Part shown: in pieces, positions 1-7,294 of the stretch
How positions within the stretch are numbered: position 1 is the first letter of the stretch
Layout: each line of letters opens with the position of its first letter
Assembly (NCBI GenBank): GCA_016743925.1
Contig: JADGFH010000024.1
Coordinates: 1 to 13,576 of the forward strand
Length of the DNA: 13,576 nucleotides
Source: Labilibaculum sp.
Lineage (GTDB): Bacteria > Bacteroidota > Bacteroidia > Bacteroidales > Marinifilaceae
Reading direction: 5' to 3'
Notes under the pieces: model-generated
What the model saw: only the letters and a program-made list of their open reading frames with translations
The model's database searches: none
Told to the model about the DNA's origin: nothing
Program-made: the position numbers and the translations under genes

Positions 1-3000
1 TTGCATTGCTGTTCACATTTGGGCTTCATGCCACAATAGCTCAGCAACGAACCATTAGCGGAAAGGTTGTTGATGAAAGCCAGATCGGTATTCCTGGCGT
101 AAACGTTATTCTTAAAGGAACAACGGTTGGTACAATTACTAATATTGAGGGGGATTATTCCATTAATATTCCCGATGATAAAACTCCCCTTGTATTTTCA
201 TTCATTGGTTTTAAAAACCAAATTATTCATGTGAAAAATAAGAGTGTGATTAATGTTACACTTGAGGGCGAAGCAGTTGGTCTTAATGAAGTGATTGCTG
301 TGGGATATGGTACTCAAATTAAATCTAAAATTACTGGGGCAATTACCTCTGTTGATACCGAAGTACTTGAAAACAGATCCGTTTCTTCTGTGCAAGAAGC
401 ATTGGTAGGATCTTCTCCGGGTTTAATATTATCGCAAGGATCGGGAAGGCCAGGGGATACTCCATCATTAAATATTAGAAGTATTAGTACGATTGGAGGT
501 TCATCAGGCGTATTGGTATTGATTGATGGTATTGAAGGAAGTATGTCTGATATCGATCCAGCAACAGTCGAGAATATCTCTGTGCTTAAAGATGCTTCGG
601 CTGCCGCTGTTTATGGAGCAAGAGCTGCAAATGGTGTGATGCTGGTAACAACTAAAAAAGGAAGTAAATCTAAAAGAGCCACAGTCGATTACAAATTTAA
701 TTTAGGAATTCAGAGTCCTACAGCTTTGCCAGAATTAGTTAATTCTGTTGAATACATGGAAATGAAGAATCGTGCTCTGATTAATGAAGTATCTTTAGCA
801 CAATATAGCGATGCTGTAGTTGAAATGGCCAGAAATGGAGAATTGAAAGAAACCAATTGGCCTGATGAGTTGTACAGCGAAGCTGCTACTATGACTTCTC
901 ATTCTGTTAATGTTTCTGGAGGAACAGATAAAACCACTTATTATTTCGGTGTAGGTACATTACAGCAAGATGGTATTGTTGAAGGAGCTGATGACTACAA
1001 AAGACATAATTTAAGAATAAAGCTGGAAACTGATATTACCGATAAATTTACTATTGGAACAAACACATCGTGGACCAATAGAACTTATGATCAGGTACCA
1101 GTTTCAACAGGTCGATCTTACCGTTCGGCTCCATTTTTTCCTAAAACACTTGATGATGGAACTTATGTTGTTGGTTTAGGTGGTGATTCATGGAATCCAT
1201 TGATTACTTCAGCATCAGGATCTTATGATTTAACAGAAATTGATGTTCTGGAGACTCAGTTGTATGCAAATATTAAATTGGCAAAAGGTTTGACTTTTGA
1301 AGAGAAAGTAACTTTTAAAAGAACACATAACAATTTTGAGTCGTGGGACGATGCAATTGAATATGTTACAATGGATGTGGATGAAAATGGCTATACTGAT
1401 ATTAGTACAGTTCAGGCCAATTCTATTGAGAGGAAATTATCTTATAAATCTAAGAAAAGTTTAAGAACTACGACCCAATCCTTTTTGAGATATAAAGCAC
1501 AAAAAGGCGATCACTTTATTAAAGGATTGGTTGGTTTTCAGACCGAAGAAAATACATTTGAATCATTTGAAGCTGGTACACAGGATTTTCTAAATGGATC
1601 CTTACAAGATCTTAATTTAGGTGCAGAAGTTGATCCCGATATCGGAGGTGGTATTGGTAGTGCATCTAGTTCATCCGAATGGGCAATTGTATCTTTTTTG
1701 GGGCGTTTAAACTACGATTATAAATCGAAATATCTCGTGGAGATGAGTTTTCGTTATGATGGAACGTCTCGTTTTCAATCAGGTAACCAATGGGGATTTT
1801 TCCCATCAGTATCTTTAGGATGGAACTTGAAGAAGGAAAATTTTCTAAAAGATGTGGATTTTCTGGATATTTTAAAATTTAGAGGATCTTGGGGACAATT
1901 AGGTGATGCTTTTAAAGTTGGTCAAGGTGCAAGTTATCAGAATGTAAATAAGAATTCCGGATACATTTGGCCAGATGGTGCTCAACCTGGTTTGGCAACT
2001 GGTACTGCTGCTAATCCTACAATTACCTGGGAAACAGCTACCATTAAAAATATTGGTGTTGATGCCAGCTTTTGGCGTGGAAAACTGGGTATTCAAACTG
2101 AATATTTTGTAAATAAGAGAACAGATATTTTGGGTACACCTGATGTTGCCAGAGAATTTGGTTTAGATGCTCCGGCTCAAAACGTTCGCGATGTAAAAAG
2201 TTGGGGATGGGAGTTGAGTATCTCCCATAAAAATAAAATTGGTGAATTTGGTTACGAAGTCATGTTGAATCTTTCTGATCAGAGAAATGAACTTACCAAT
2301 TTGGGCTCAACTACGCCCGATATTGGAAGTAATATTATAGATAAAGGGGAATCAATAAATGCTCGTTATGGGTATTGCTCTGATGGATTAGTTACTTCGC
2401 AAGAAGATTTAGATGCCTATTTGTCTTCGGTTAATCTTGATGGTCCCTATTCCCCATATATCGGTTCTGTTAAATTGAAAGACATTAGTGGGCCTGATGG
2501 TGTGCCTGATGGGATTATCGATGCTGTTCACGATAAAAAGGTATTTGATGATAATCAAAATCATTACAGAATAGGTGGTCGTCTGGCCGTTAAGTATAAA
2601 GGATTCTCGTTAAGTGCAGTTTTTGATGGGATTTTGGATCGACAAATTTATTTCTCAGGATCACAATCAACAATGGCTTTTTCGGGTGGAGTAGGAACAC
2701 CATTTGCTTTCCAGAGGGAAGCATTCAATCCAGAAAATCCAAATGCGAATGCATTGATGCCAATTGTTACTTCTGAGTTGGTGAATTATGATTATTCTGA
2801 TTATTGGTTAAGAGATGCTGGATATGTACGTGTTAAAAATGTAAACTTGTCTTACACGTTTAATAAAAACACATTAAGAAAGATCGGTTTTGTGAAAGGT
2901 TTAACTGTGTACACATCCGTAGAAAATGCATTTCTACTTTGGAACAATTATTTTGCTACTGATTATGGATGGGATCCTCAATTAGGTGCAGGTGCGGCAG

Positions 3001-3050
3001 ATTATCCTCTTTCAAGAACGGTTTCATTCGGATTAAATTTAAAATTTTAG
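1..3050 (+). CDS. SusC/RagA-type TonB-dependent outer-membrane transporter, 5' partial
   Basis: This is the energy-dependent outer-membrane channel of a SusC/SusD glycan importer. The reading frame is open from base 3, so the true start lies left of the window. The TTG at base 6 falls inside a hydrophobic signal-peptide core (LLFTFGLHATIAQ) and is unlikely to be the start. Next come a carboxypeptidase-regulatory-like beta-sandwich (about bases 43-280), the SusC hallmark LNEVIAVGYGTQ (about 283-320), a plug domain (about 330-660, with VLVLIDGIEG, ISVLKDASAAAVYGARAANG and VMLVTTKKG), and a long beta-barrel ending in a terminal Phe (SFGLNLKF). About 1,015 residues are present, which is normal for SusC. 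No STN signalling domain lies between the signal peptide and the beta-sandwich, so regulation through an ECF sigma/anti-sigma pair is less likely. The susD gene follows after 18 bases. Family assignment is secure; the substrate is inferred only from neighbours. Confidence 0.96.
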   Translation, partial: ALLFTFGLHATIAQQRTISGKVVDESQIGIPGVNVILKGTTVGTITNIEGDYSINIPDDKTPLVFSFIGFKNQIIHVKNKSVINVTLEGEAVGLNEVIAVGYGTQIKSKITGAITSVDTEVLENRSVSSVQEALVGSSPGLILSQGSGRPGDTPSLNIRSISTIGGSSGVLVLIDGIEGSMSDIDPATVENISVLKDASAAAVYGARAANGVMLVTTKKGSKSKRATVDYKFNLGIQSPTALPELVNSVEYMEMKNRALINEVSLAQYSDAVVEMARNGELKETNWPDELYSEAATMTSHSVNVSGGTDKTTYYFGVGTLQQDGIVEGADDYKRHNLRIKLETDITDKFTIGTNTSWTNRTYDQVPVSTGRSYRSAPFFPKTLDDGTYVVGLGGDSWNPLITSASGSYDLTEIDVLETQLYANIKLAKGLTFEEKVTFKRTHNNFESWDDAIEYVTMDVDENGYTDISTVQANSIERKLSYKSKKSLRTTTQSFLRYKAQKGDHFIKGLVGFQTEENTFESFEAGTQDFLNGSLQDLNLGAEVDPDIGGGIGSASSSSEWAIVSFLGRLNYDYKSKYLVEMSFRYDGTSRFQSGNQWGFFPSVSLGWNLKKENFLKDVDFLDILKFRGSWGQLGDAFKVGQGASYQNVNKNSGYIWPDGAQPGLATGTAANPTITWETATIKNIGVDASFWRGKLGIQTEYFVNKRTDILGTPDVAREFGLDAPAQNVRDVKSWGWELSISHKNKIGEFGYEVMLNLSDQRNELTNLGSTTPDIGSNIIDKGESINARYGYCSDGLVTSQEDLDAYLSSVNLDGPYSPYIGSVKLKDISGPDGVPDGIIDAVHDKKVFDDNQNHYRIGGRLAVKYKGFSLSAVFDGILDRQIYFSGSQSTMAFSGGVGTPFAFQREAFNPENPNANALMPIVTSELVNYDYSDYWLRDAGYVRVKNVNLSYTFNKNTLRKIGFVKGLTVYTSVENAFLLWNNYFATDYGWDPQLGAGAADYPLSRTVSFGLNLKF

Positions 3051-3068
3051 GCAAAAAATTCAAATATC

Positions 3069-4778
3069 ATGAAAATAAAAATATATACAATTTTAGTCAT
3101 GTTCGCTGCCTTAACTTTAGGTTGTGATGAATATCTTGAACGTCCGCCGGAAGGTAGCTACTCCGAAGGGAGTGTATGGAAATCAGAGGCCGATTTAACT
3201 TACGCAATGAATGGTTTGTATCGTCAATTACCACATTTGGGAAGTAATAGTTCAGGATTTCCAAACTATAGCGAAATCATTTATTCTATTTTTACAGATA
3301 ATGGTTGGGATAGAGGCAGTAGCGGTTCTGTTCGTTTTGCAAATCTCGATTTTACGTCATCTTCAGCAGTTATTAGCAATGAATGGTCTCGTTACAATAA
3401 AATAAGAGATTGTAATGAGTTTATTACAAGAGCTGCTGATGCTGATATGGATGAGGACTTAAAAAATAGATTTATTGCTGAGGCTAGATTTATGCGAGCT
3501 ATTAATTATGCTCGTTTGAACTTTCTATTTGGTGCGGTTCCTTTGCTTACAGAACCAACCAATCCTGATTTCTTCCCAAAAAGGGCAACTCGCGAAAAAG
3601 TATTTGAATTTGTTCGCAAGGAATTTTCTGAAATAGCACTTCTTCTACCAAAACAATACACTGGTAACAATGTTGGAAGAATTACAAGTGGAGCGGCATT
3701 GGCTTTTAAAGCCAGACATTTGCTAAATGCCATTGATTGGTATCCTAATACAAGTGAATTATATACAGAGGCTCGTGAAGCATGCGAATCGGTATATAAT
3801 AGTAGTGTTTATAGTTTAGATCCGGGAGTAGATGGTTATCGTAAATTATTTACTTCGGAAAGCGAACACGCTAACTCTAATGAGGCGATATTAACTTCTA
3901 ATTTCGACCCTGAATTGCGTACGCATACTTATAATCGTTGTATGTTACCAAAAAGTGCCTTTGGTGGAACCAATAAGAATAGTAACTATATGGGTGTTAC
4001 TAATAATTTGGTAGAAGCATTTCAAATGACCAACGGAAAAGATGTTCATGATCCTGCTTCGGGATATGATCCTGCATCGCCATGGGAAAATAGAGATCCT
4101 CGATTAGACATTACAATTCTGCGAGCTGGAGAGGTAATTCCTAAAAAAGGAGGAGATGGTGTTAGCTCTACTTATACATTCGATGCTCATCCTAAAGTTA
4201 AACCTGCAGGTGGTGTTACAACCGATGATGTTAATAAAGCAGCAAATCCTACTGGCTATAACATATGGAAATATATCGAATTTGATGTTGTTTCTTCTAT
4301 AGACTGTCATGTAGATCTAAAAGTGATGCGTTATGCAGAAGTACTATTAATGTACGCAGAAGCTATTTTAGGCGAAACAACTAATATAAATCAAGCTATG
4401 GTTTATGTAGATGAAGTTCGCGATCGCGTTGGAATGCCTACTGTTGAAAATAGTTATGGTGTTGTTTCTAGTGAGAGTGAGGCGCTAAAAATTATTCTTG
4501 ATGAACGTAGATTTGAATTGGCAACAGAAGGTCCTCAGCGATTTTTCGATTTAAGAAGACACAGATTAGGAGAAACTGTTTTTGCTGATAAAAATGTTTA
4601 TGGAATTCCTTTAGGTGCAAATAGAGTGCCTAATAAAAATGTTTTAGAAGGTAATCTTGATAACAGTGTTAAAAATTTATGTGGTCAGAAATTGTTTAAT
4701 CCAAGTTCTTATTATTTGTGGCCTGTACCTCAGGTTTCTATTGATAAGAATCCAAATTTATTAGAAGATCCTGAATAG
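3069..4778 (+). CDS. SusD/RagB-family surface glycan-binding lipoprotein
   Basis: This protein is the lid and ligand-binding partner of the upstream SusC transporter, anchored on the outer leaflet of the outer membrane. The N-terminus has a lipoprotein signal with lipobox LTLGC, giving lipidated Cys19, followed by DEYLERPPEG as is usual in SusD proteins. Family landmarks are the TPR-like helix EARFMRAINYARLNFLFGAV (about residues 137-160), the conserved DERRFELATEGPQRFFDLRR (about 477-498), and the C-terminal LWPVPQ...NPNL signature (about 549-565). The length of 569 residues is typical. It begins 18 bases after the susC stop, so the two are surely co-transcribed. A strong hairpin starts 8 bases after its stop codon. 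The glycan it binds cannot be read from the sequence because SusD ligand sites are not conserved. Confidence 0.95.
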   Translation: MKIKIYTILVMFAALTLGCDEYLERPPEGSYSEGSVWKSEADLTYAMNGLYRQLPHLGSNSSGFPNYSEIIYSIFTDNGWDRGSSGSVRFANLDFTSSSAVISNEWSRYNKIRDCNEFITRAADADMDEDLKNRFIAEARFMRAINYARLNFLFGAVPLLTEPTNPDFFPKRATREKVFEFVRKEFSEIALLLPKQYTGNNVGRITSGAALAFKARHLLNAIDWYPNTSELYTEAREACESVYNSSVYSLDPGVDGYRKLFTSESEHANSNEAILTSNFDPELRTHTYNRCMLPKSAFGGTNKNSNYMGVTNNLVEAFQMTNGKDVHDPASGYDPASPWENRDPRLDITILRAGEVIPKKGGDGVSSTYTFDAHPKVKPAGGVTTDDVNKAANPTGYNIWKYIEFDVVSSIDCHVDLKVMRYAEVLLMYAEAILGETTNINQAMVYVDEVRDRVGMPTVENSYGVVSSESEALKIILDERRFELATEGPQRFFDLRRHRLGETVFADKNVYGIPLGANRVPNKNVLEGNLDNSVKNLCGQKLFNPSSYYLWPVPQVSIDKNPNLLEDPE

Positions 4779-4786
4779 CAATTATT

Positions 4787-4814
4787 CCCCTCATTCTTTA
4801 TTAAGAATGAGGGG
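4787..4814 (+). terminator. 12-bp hairpin after susD, possible attenuator or RNA-stability element
   Basis: The arms CCCCTCATTCTT (4787-4798) and AAGAATGAGGGG (4803-4814) are perfectly complementary around a 4-base loop. The following bases are ATATATATAATC and not a T run, so this is not a canonical intrinsic terminator. Its place directly after susD fits an element that separates the abundant susCD message from the downstream genes, by partial termination or by protecting a processed 3' end. That role is inferred. I saw no convincing Bacteroidota promoter (TTTG / TAnnTTTG) in bases 4815-4860 that would restart transcription. Confidence 0.7.
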
Positions 4815-4860
4815 ATATATATAATCACTTTAGTAATTATAAATCTGATAAACTAATCTT

Positions 4861-6024
4861 ATGAAACTGAAAGTATTATCTTTTTTTCTGCTGATAATAA
4901 TGGGAGTTTGTGCTTGTTCCGGGAGTTCTGATGATCCCATTATTGTGGAAAAAGAGCCAGAACTACCGATTGAAGAAGAAAAACATGAACCCTGGACCGG
5001 TTTACAAATTGTCATGTTTACGCCATCGGATGTGGATTTACCTGACGATTACAAAGAGCGAATGAAGGAAGTCACAGACTATTCCGAATGGTTCTTTCAA
5101 AAGTGGATGAATGAATGGGGATATACTTGTGATAACCCATTAAAAATTCACAAAGATAAAGATGGCTATCCAATTATTTGGAAGATAAAAGGAGAACAAT
5201 CACAGGCTAGCGGTGCGTACGATAAGTTGGGTTATGCCGATACTGAAGTGATTCCTGCTGCTAAGAAAAAGTATAATATTTCAAGTGAAAATCAAACCTG
5301 GTGGGTTTTTAGTTATCCAGGACCATCTAGCAGTGCTTACCGTGGTGGCGGAACATTTCGAAGTGGTAAATGCTCAGCAAATTTTATTCCTAATACAGGA
5401 CAATTAATTCTTCCTGAAAATGATGAGTTAGCTGAAGGAGCTGCTGCAATTTTTAAATTAAAGGCTGCTATTCATGAGCTTACACATGCTTTAGGAATTA
5501 CACATATTGGACCAATTCATTCCGATAAATTAGGTAATTCTCTTATGGGGCCAACAAATAAAACCTATCACAAAAAAATGGATGGAAATGAGAATCGTGT
5601 TTACTTAACTAAAGCTACAGCTGCTTTATTATGGAAACATCCTCTTTTTTCAGGTGATTTCAATTATGTTATAACAACCCCAACGGTTGATATGACTGAG
5701 TATAGGGCTGAATTTAATTCCGAGACGGGAGTGATTCAAATTACGGGTACATTAAATTCGAATTTAAATGCCCATAGTGTTGTTATTGCTAATGAATCAG
5801 ATTCTGATTTATCCGATTATTGGAGAAAAACATTTACAGGAACAGTAAATGATGATGGAACATTCTCATGTGACATTAGTGAGTTAAGTCAGGCTGGTGG
5901 CGAGTTTATTATTGTATTCTGTTTTGATAATGGCGCAATTAGTGGATCAAATGGAAGATTTGGAGTAACCAAAGGCATTAGAAAGTCTTATGTTTTTGAA
6001 AATAACACCTTTAAGTTTAATTAA
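4861..6024 (+). CDS. Metzincin-like zinc metallopeptidase lipoprotein (paralogue A)
   Basis: A predicted exported lipoprotein of 387 residues. The signal ends in GVCAC with lipidated Cys19. It is followed by SGSSDD and an acidic, Pro/Glu-rich linker to about residue 46, which suggests surface display. The catalytic-type domain spans about residues 47-265. It carries HELTHALGITH (His205, Glu206, His209, His215), matching the HExxHxxGxxH zinc site of metzincin proteases, and NSLMGP (Met229) placed like a Met-turn. A C-terminal beta-rich domain (about 278-387) contains Cys337 and Cys354. The next gene is a clear paralogue; by hand count 40 of 64 residues are identical from IVMFTPSD to IKGEQ. Peptidase activity is inferred from the motif and the substrate is unknown. 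The position after susD is usually held by a glycan-binding lipoprotein, so a binding role is an alternative. I cannot name a peptidase family with certainty. Confidence 0.75.
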   Translation: MKLKVLSFFLLIIMGVCACSGSSDDPIIVEKEPELPIEEEKHEPWTGLQIVMFTPSDVDLPDDYKERMKEVTDYSEWFFQKWMNEWGYTCDNPLKIHKDKDGYPIIWKIKGEQSQASGAYDKLGYADTEVIPAAKKKYNISSENQTWWVFSYPGPSSSAYRGGGTFRSGKCSANFIPNTGQLILPENDELAEGAAAIFKLKAAIHELTHALGITHIGPIHSDKLGNSLMGPTNKTYHKKMDGNENRVYLTKATAALLWKHPLFSGDFNYVITTPTVDMTEYRAEFNSETGVIQITGTLNSNLNAHSVVIANESDSDLSDYWRKTFTGTVNDDGTFSCDISELSQAGGEFIIVFCFDNGAISGSNGRFGVTKGIRKSYVFENNTFKFN

Positions 6025-6048
6025 TACTAATTCAATAAAATAGCACAA

Positions 6049-7170
6049 ATGAATCGTTTTTTTAATAAACTCATAATTGCAGCATTAGTTCTTTTGACTT
6101 TTACAGGATATTCAGCGAACAAAAAAAGCAGTAATCCTAAGAATAAAATGAAGGTTCGCATGGTCCTTTTTACCCCGGCTGATGTGGAACTTCCTGCTGA
6201 CTATTTGCAACGCTACAAGGATATGGCTGATTATTCAGAAGTCTTTTTTCAGAAATGGATGAAGCATTGGGGCTATGATTGCAAGAAACCTTTGGATATT
6301 GAACGAGATATAGATGGTTATCCTGTAATTATTACAATTAAAGGCGAGCAAAATAAAGACTTTGAAGGATATAAAAAATTACCTGTAATCCGTAAAGAGG
6401 TAATGAAACAAATAGAAGAAAAATATAAGCTATCAAGTAAAGGACAGGTTTGGTGGATCTTGAATTACCCTAAAGTAAAAAGAGGTAGCCGGGGAGGAGG
6501 AAATGCCATGACTGGAGGGAATTCTTTTGGAAACTATATTGACTCCGACGAACAGATAGATCGGAAAAAGGAACTTGCAGAAGGAATGCATGAGGAAATC
6601 TTATTAAAGTCATTGATTCATGAGTTGACTCATGCTTTAGGAATGGGACATATTGGACCCCGAGATGGTGAAGATCTTGGGAATTCGTTAATGGGACCAG
6701 TAAACAGAGCTTATAAAAAGAAATATGTAAATGATTCTCGTGTTCATTTAAGCGAGGCAGCTGCAGCAATGTTGTATAAACACCCATTGTTTGATGGTAA
6801 AAATGATGCTTCTGTGCTTGTTCGTGATGTAGCGGTTGAAGGACTAAAAGTGAAATATCTTCAAAATAAAAATCAATTTATTATTTCAGGAAAGCTAAAG
6901 TCTGAATTTTTAGCGCATAGTATTGTTGTTTCTGATGCATCTAAGGGAAATAAGTCCCCTTATTGGCACAAAGCTTATGTTGGAAAAGTAAAGTCTAACG
7001 GGACATTCCAATGTGTAGTATCGGAACTAAATAAGGCTGATGGAGAACTGGTAATTGGATTTTGTTTCGATAATGGTGCTGTTACTGGTAATGGGAAAAA
7101 GTTAGGATTGAACAATAGCGGGATCAAAAAACAATATACATATACAGAATCAGGATTTCAGATTAAGTAA
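6049..7170 (+). CDS. Metzincin-like zinc metallopeptidase, exported (paralogue B)
   Basis: Tandem paralogue of the preceding gene, 373 residues, starting 24 bases after its stop. The N-terminus has a hydrophobic core and a likely signal-peptidase-I site after YSA (about residue 23). There is no lipobox Cys and no acidic linker, so it is predicted to be a soluble periplasmic or secreted protein. The zinc site is HELTHALGMGH (His191, Glu192, His195, His201), followed by NSLMGP with Met215. Other shared blocks are DYSE..FFQKWM, WGYxCxxPL (Cys78), DGYP, RGGG, and KHPLF near the end of the catalytic domain. The C-terminal domain keeps AHS(V/I)V, GTFxC (Cys322) and FCFDNGA (Cys339). The Cys spacing is 17 residues in both copies, which suggests a disulfide. 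All zinc-site residues are intact, so it should be an active hydrolase if the family is proteolytic. The substrate is unknown. Confidence 0.75.
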   Translation: MNRFFNKLIIAALVLLTFTGYSANKKSSNPKNKMKVRMVLFTPADVELPADYLQRYKDMADYSEVFFQKWMKHWGYDCKKPLDIERDIDGYPVIITIKGEQNKDFEGYKKLPVIRKEVMKQIEEKYKLSSKGQVWWILNYPKVKRGSRGGGNAMTGGNSFGNYIDSDEQIDRKKELAEGMHEEILLKSLIHELTHALGMGHIGPRDGEDLGNSLMGPVNRAYKKKYVNDSRVHLSEAAAAMLYKHPLFDGKNDASVLVRDVAVEGLKVKYLQNKNQFIISGKLKSEFLAHSIVVSDASKGNKSPYWHKAYVGKVKSNGTFQCVVSELNKADGELVIGFCFDNGAVTGNGKKLGLNNSGIKKQYTYTESGFQIK

Positions 7171-7236
7171 AGATTTTCTGATTTTATAAGGTTTTTAGGT
7201 TCGTTAAATATTAGTGTAGTTAGTGGTTTATTACTT

Positions 7237-7281
7237 TTCCCTACTTCCTTTAGGTAGAGAGGGAGCAGGGAAGTTTTTTTT
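7237..7281 (+). terminator. Hairpin with T8 tract upstream of the first sulfatase
   Basis: An outer stem TTCCCT (7237-7242) pairs with AGGGAA (7267-7272). An inner hairpin CTACTT/AGGTAG (7241-7246 and 7252-7257, one G-U pair) can form as an alternative, since it shares bases with the outer stem. The structure is followed by one G and then eight T residues (7274-7281), the classic layout of an intrinsic terminator. Only 13 bases separate the T run from the sulfatase start codon, so no ordinary promoter fits between them. Either the terminator is partial and read through, or the hairpin lies in the leader of the sulfatase message. Confidence 0.65.
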
Positions 7282-7294
7282 AATTAGATAAAAA

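Noticed and set aside
6..8. TTG at base 6 as the start of the SusC gene
   Set aside because: The frame is open to the window edge and the TTG lies inside the signal-peptide hydrophobic core without a charged N-terminus, so the gene simply begins outside the window.
4815..4860. A promoter between the post-susD hairpin and the first metzincin-like gene
   Set aside because: The stretch is AT-rich but has no convincing TTTG and TAnnTTTG pair at the right spacing.
4909..4917. Cys17 of the first metzincin-like protein as the lipidated residue
   Set aside because: The residues before Cys17 (MGV) do not fit a lipobox; Cys19 after VCA fits better and is followed by a Ser/Asp-rich stretch.
5473..6651. 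Assigning the HELTH motif to the gluzincin-type M60 mucin peptidases
   Set aside because: M60 proteins use a distant Glu as third ligand. Both proteins here have a third His at the HExxHxxGxxH position plus a Met-turn, which fits metzincins.
6470..6787. Minus-strand open frame of 105 codons opposite the second metzincin-like gene
   Set aside because: It lies wholly opposite a well-supported gene with conserved motifs, and its translation shows no recognisable domain or signal; it is a shadow frame.
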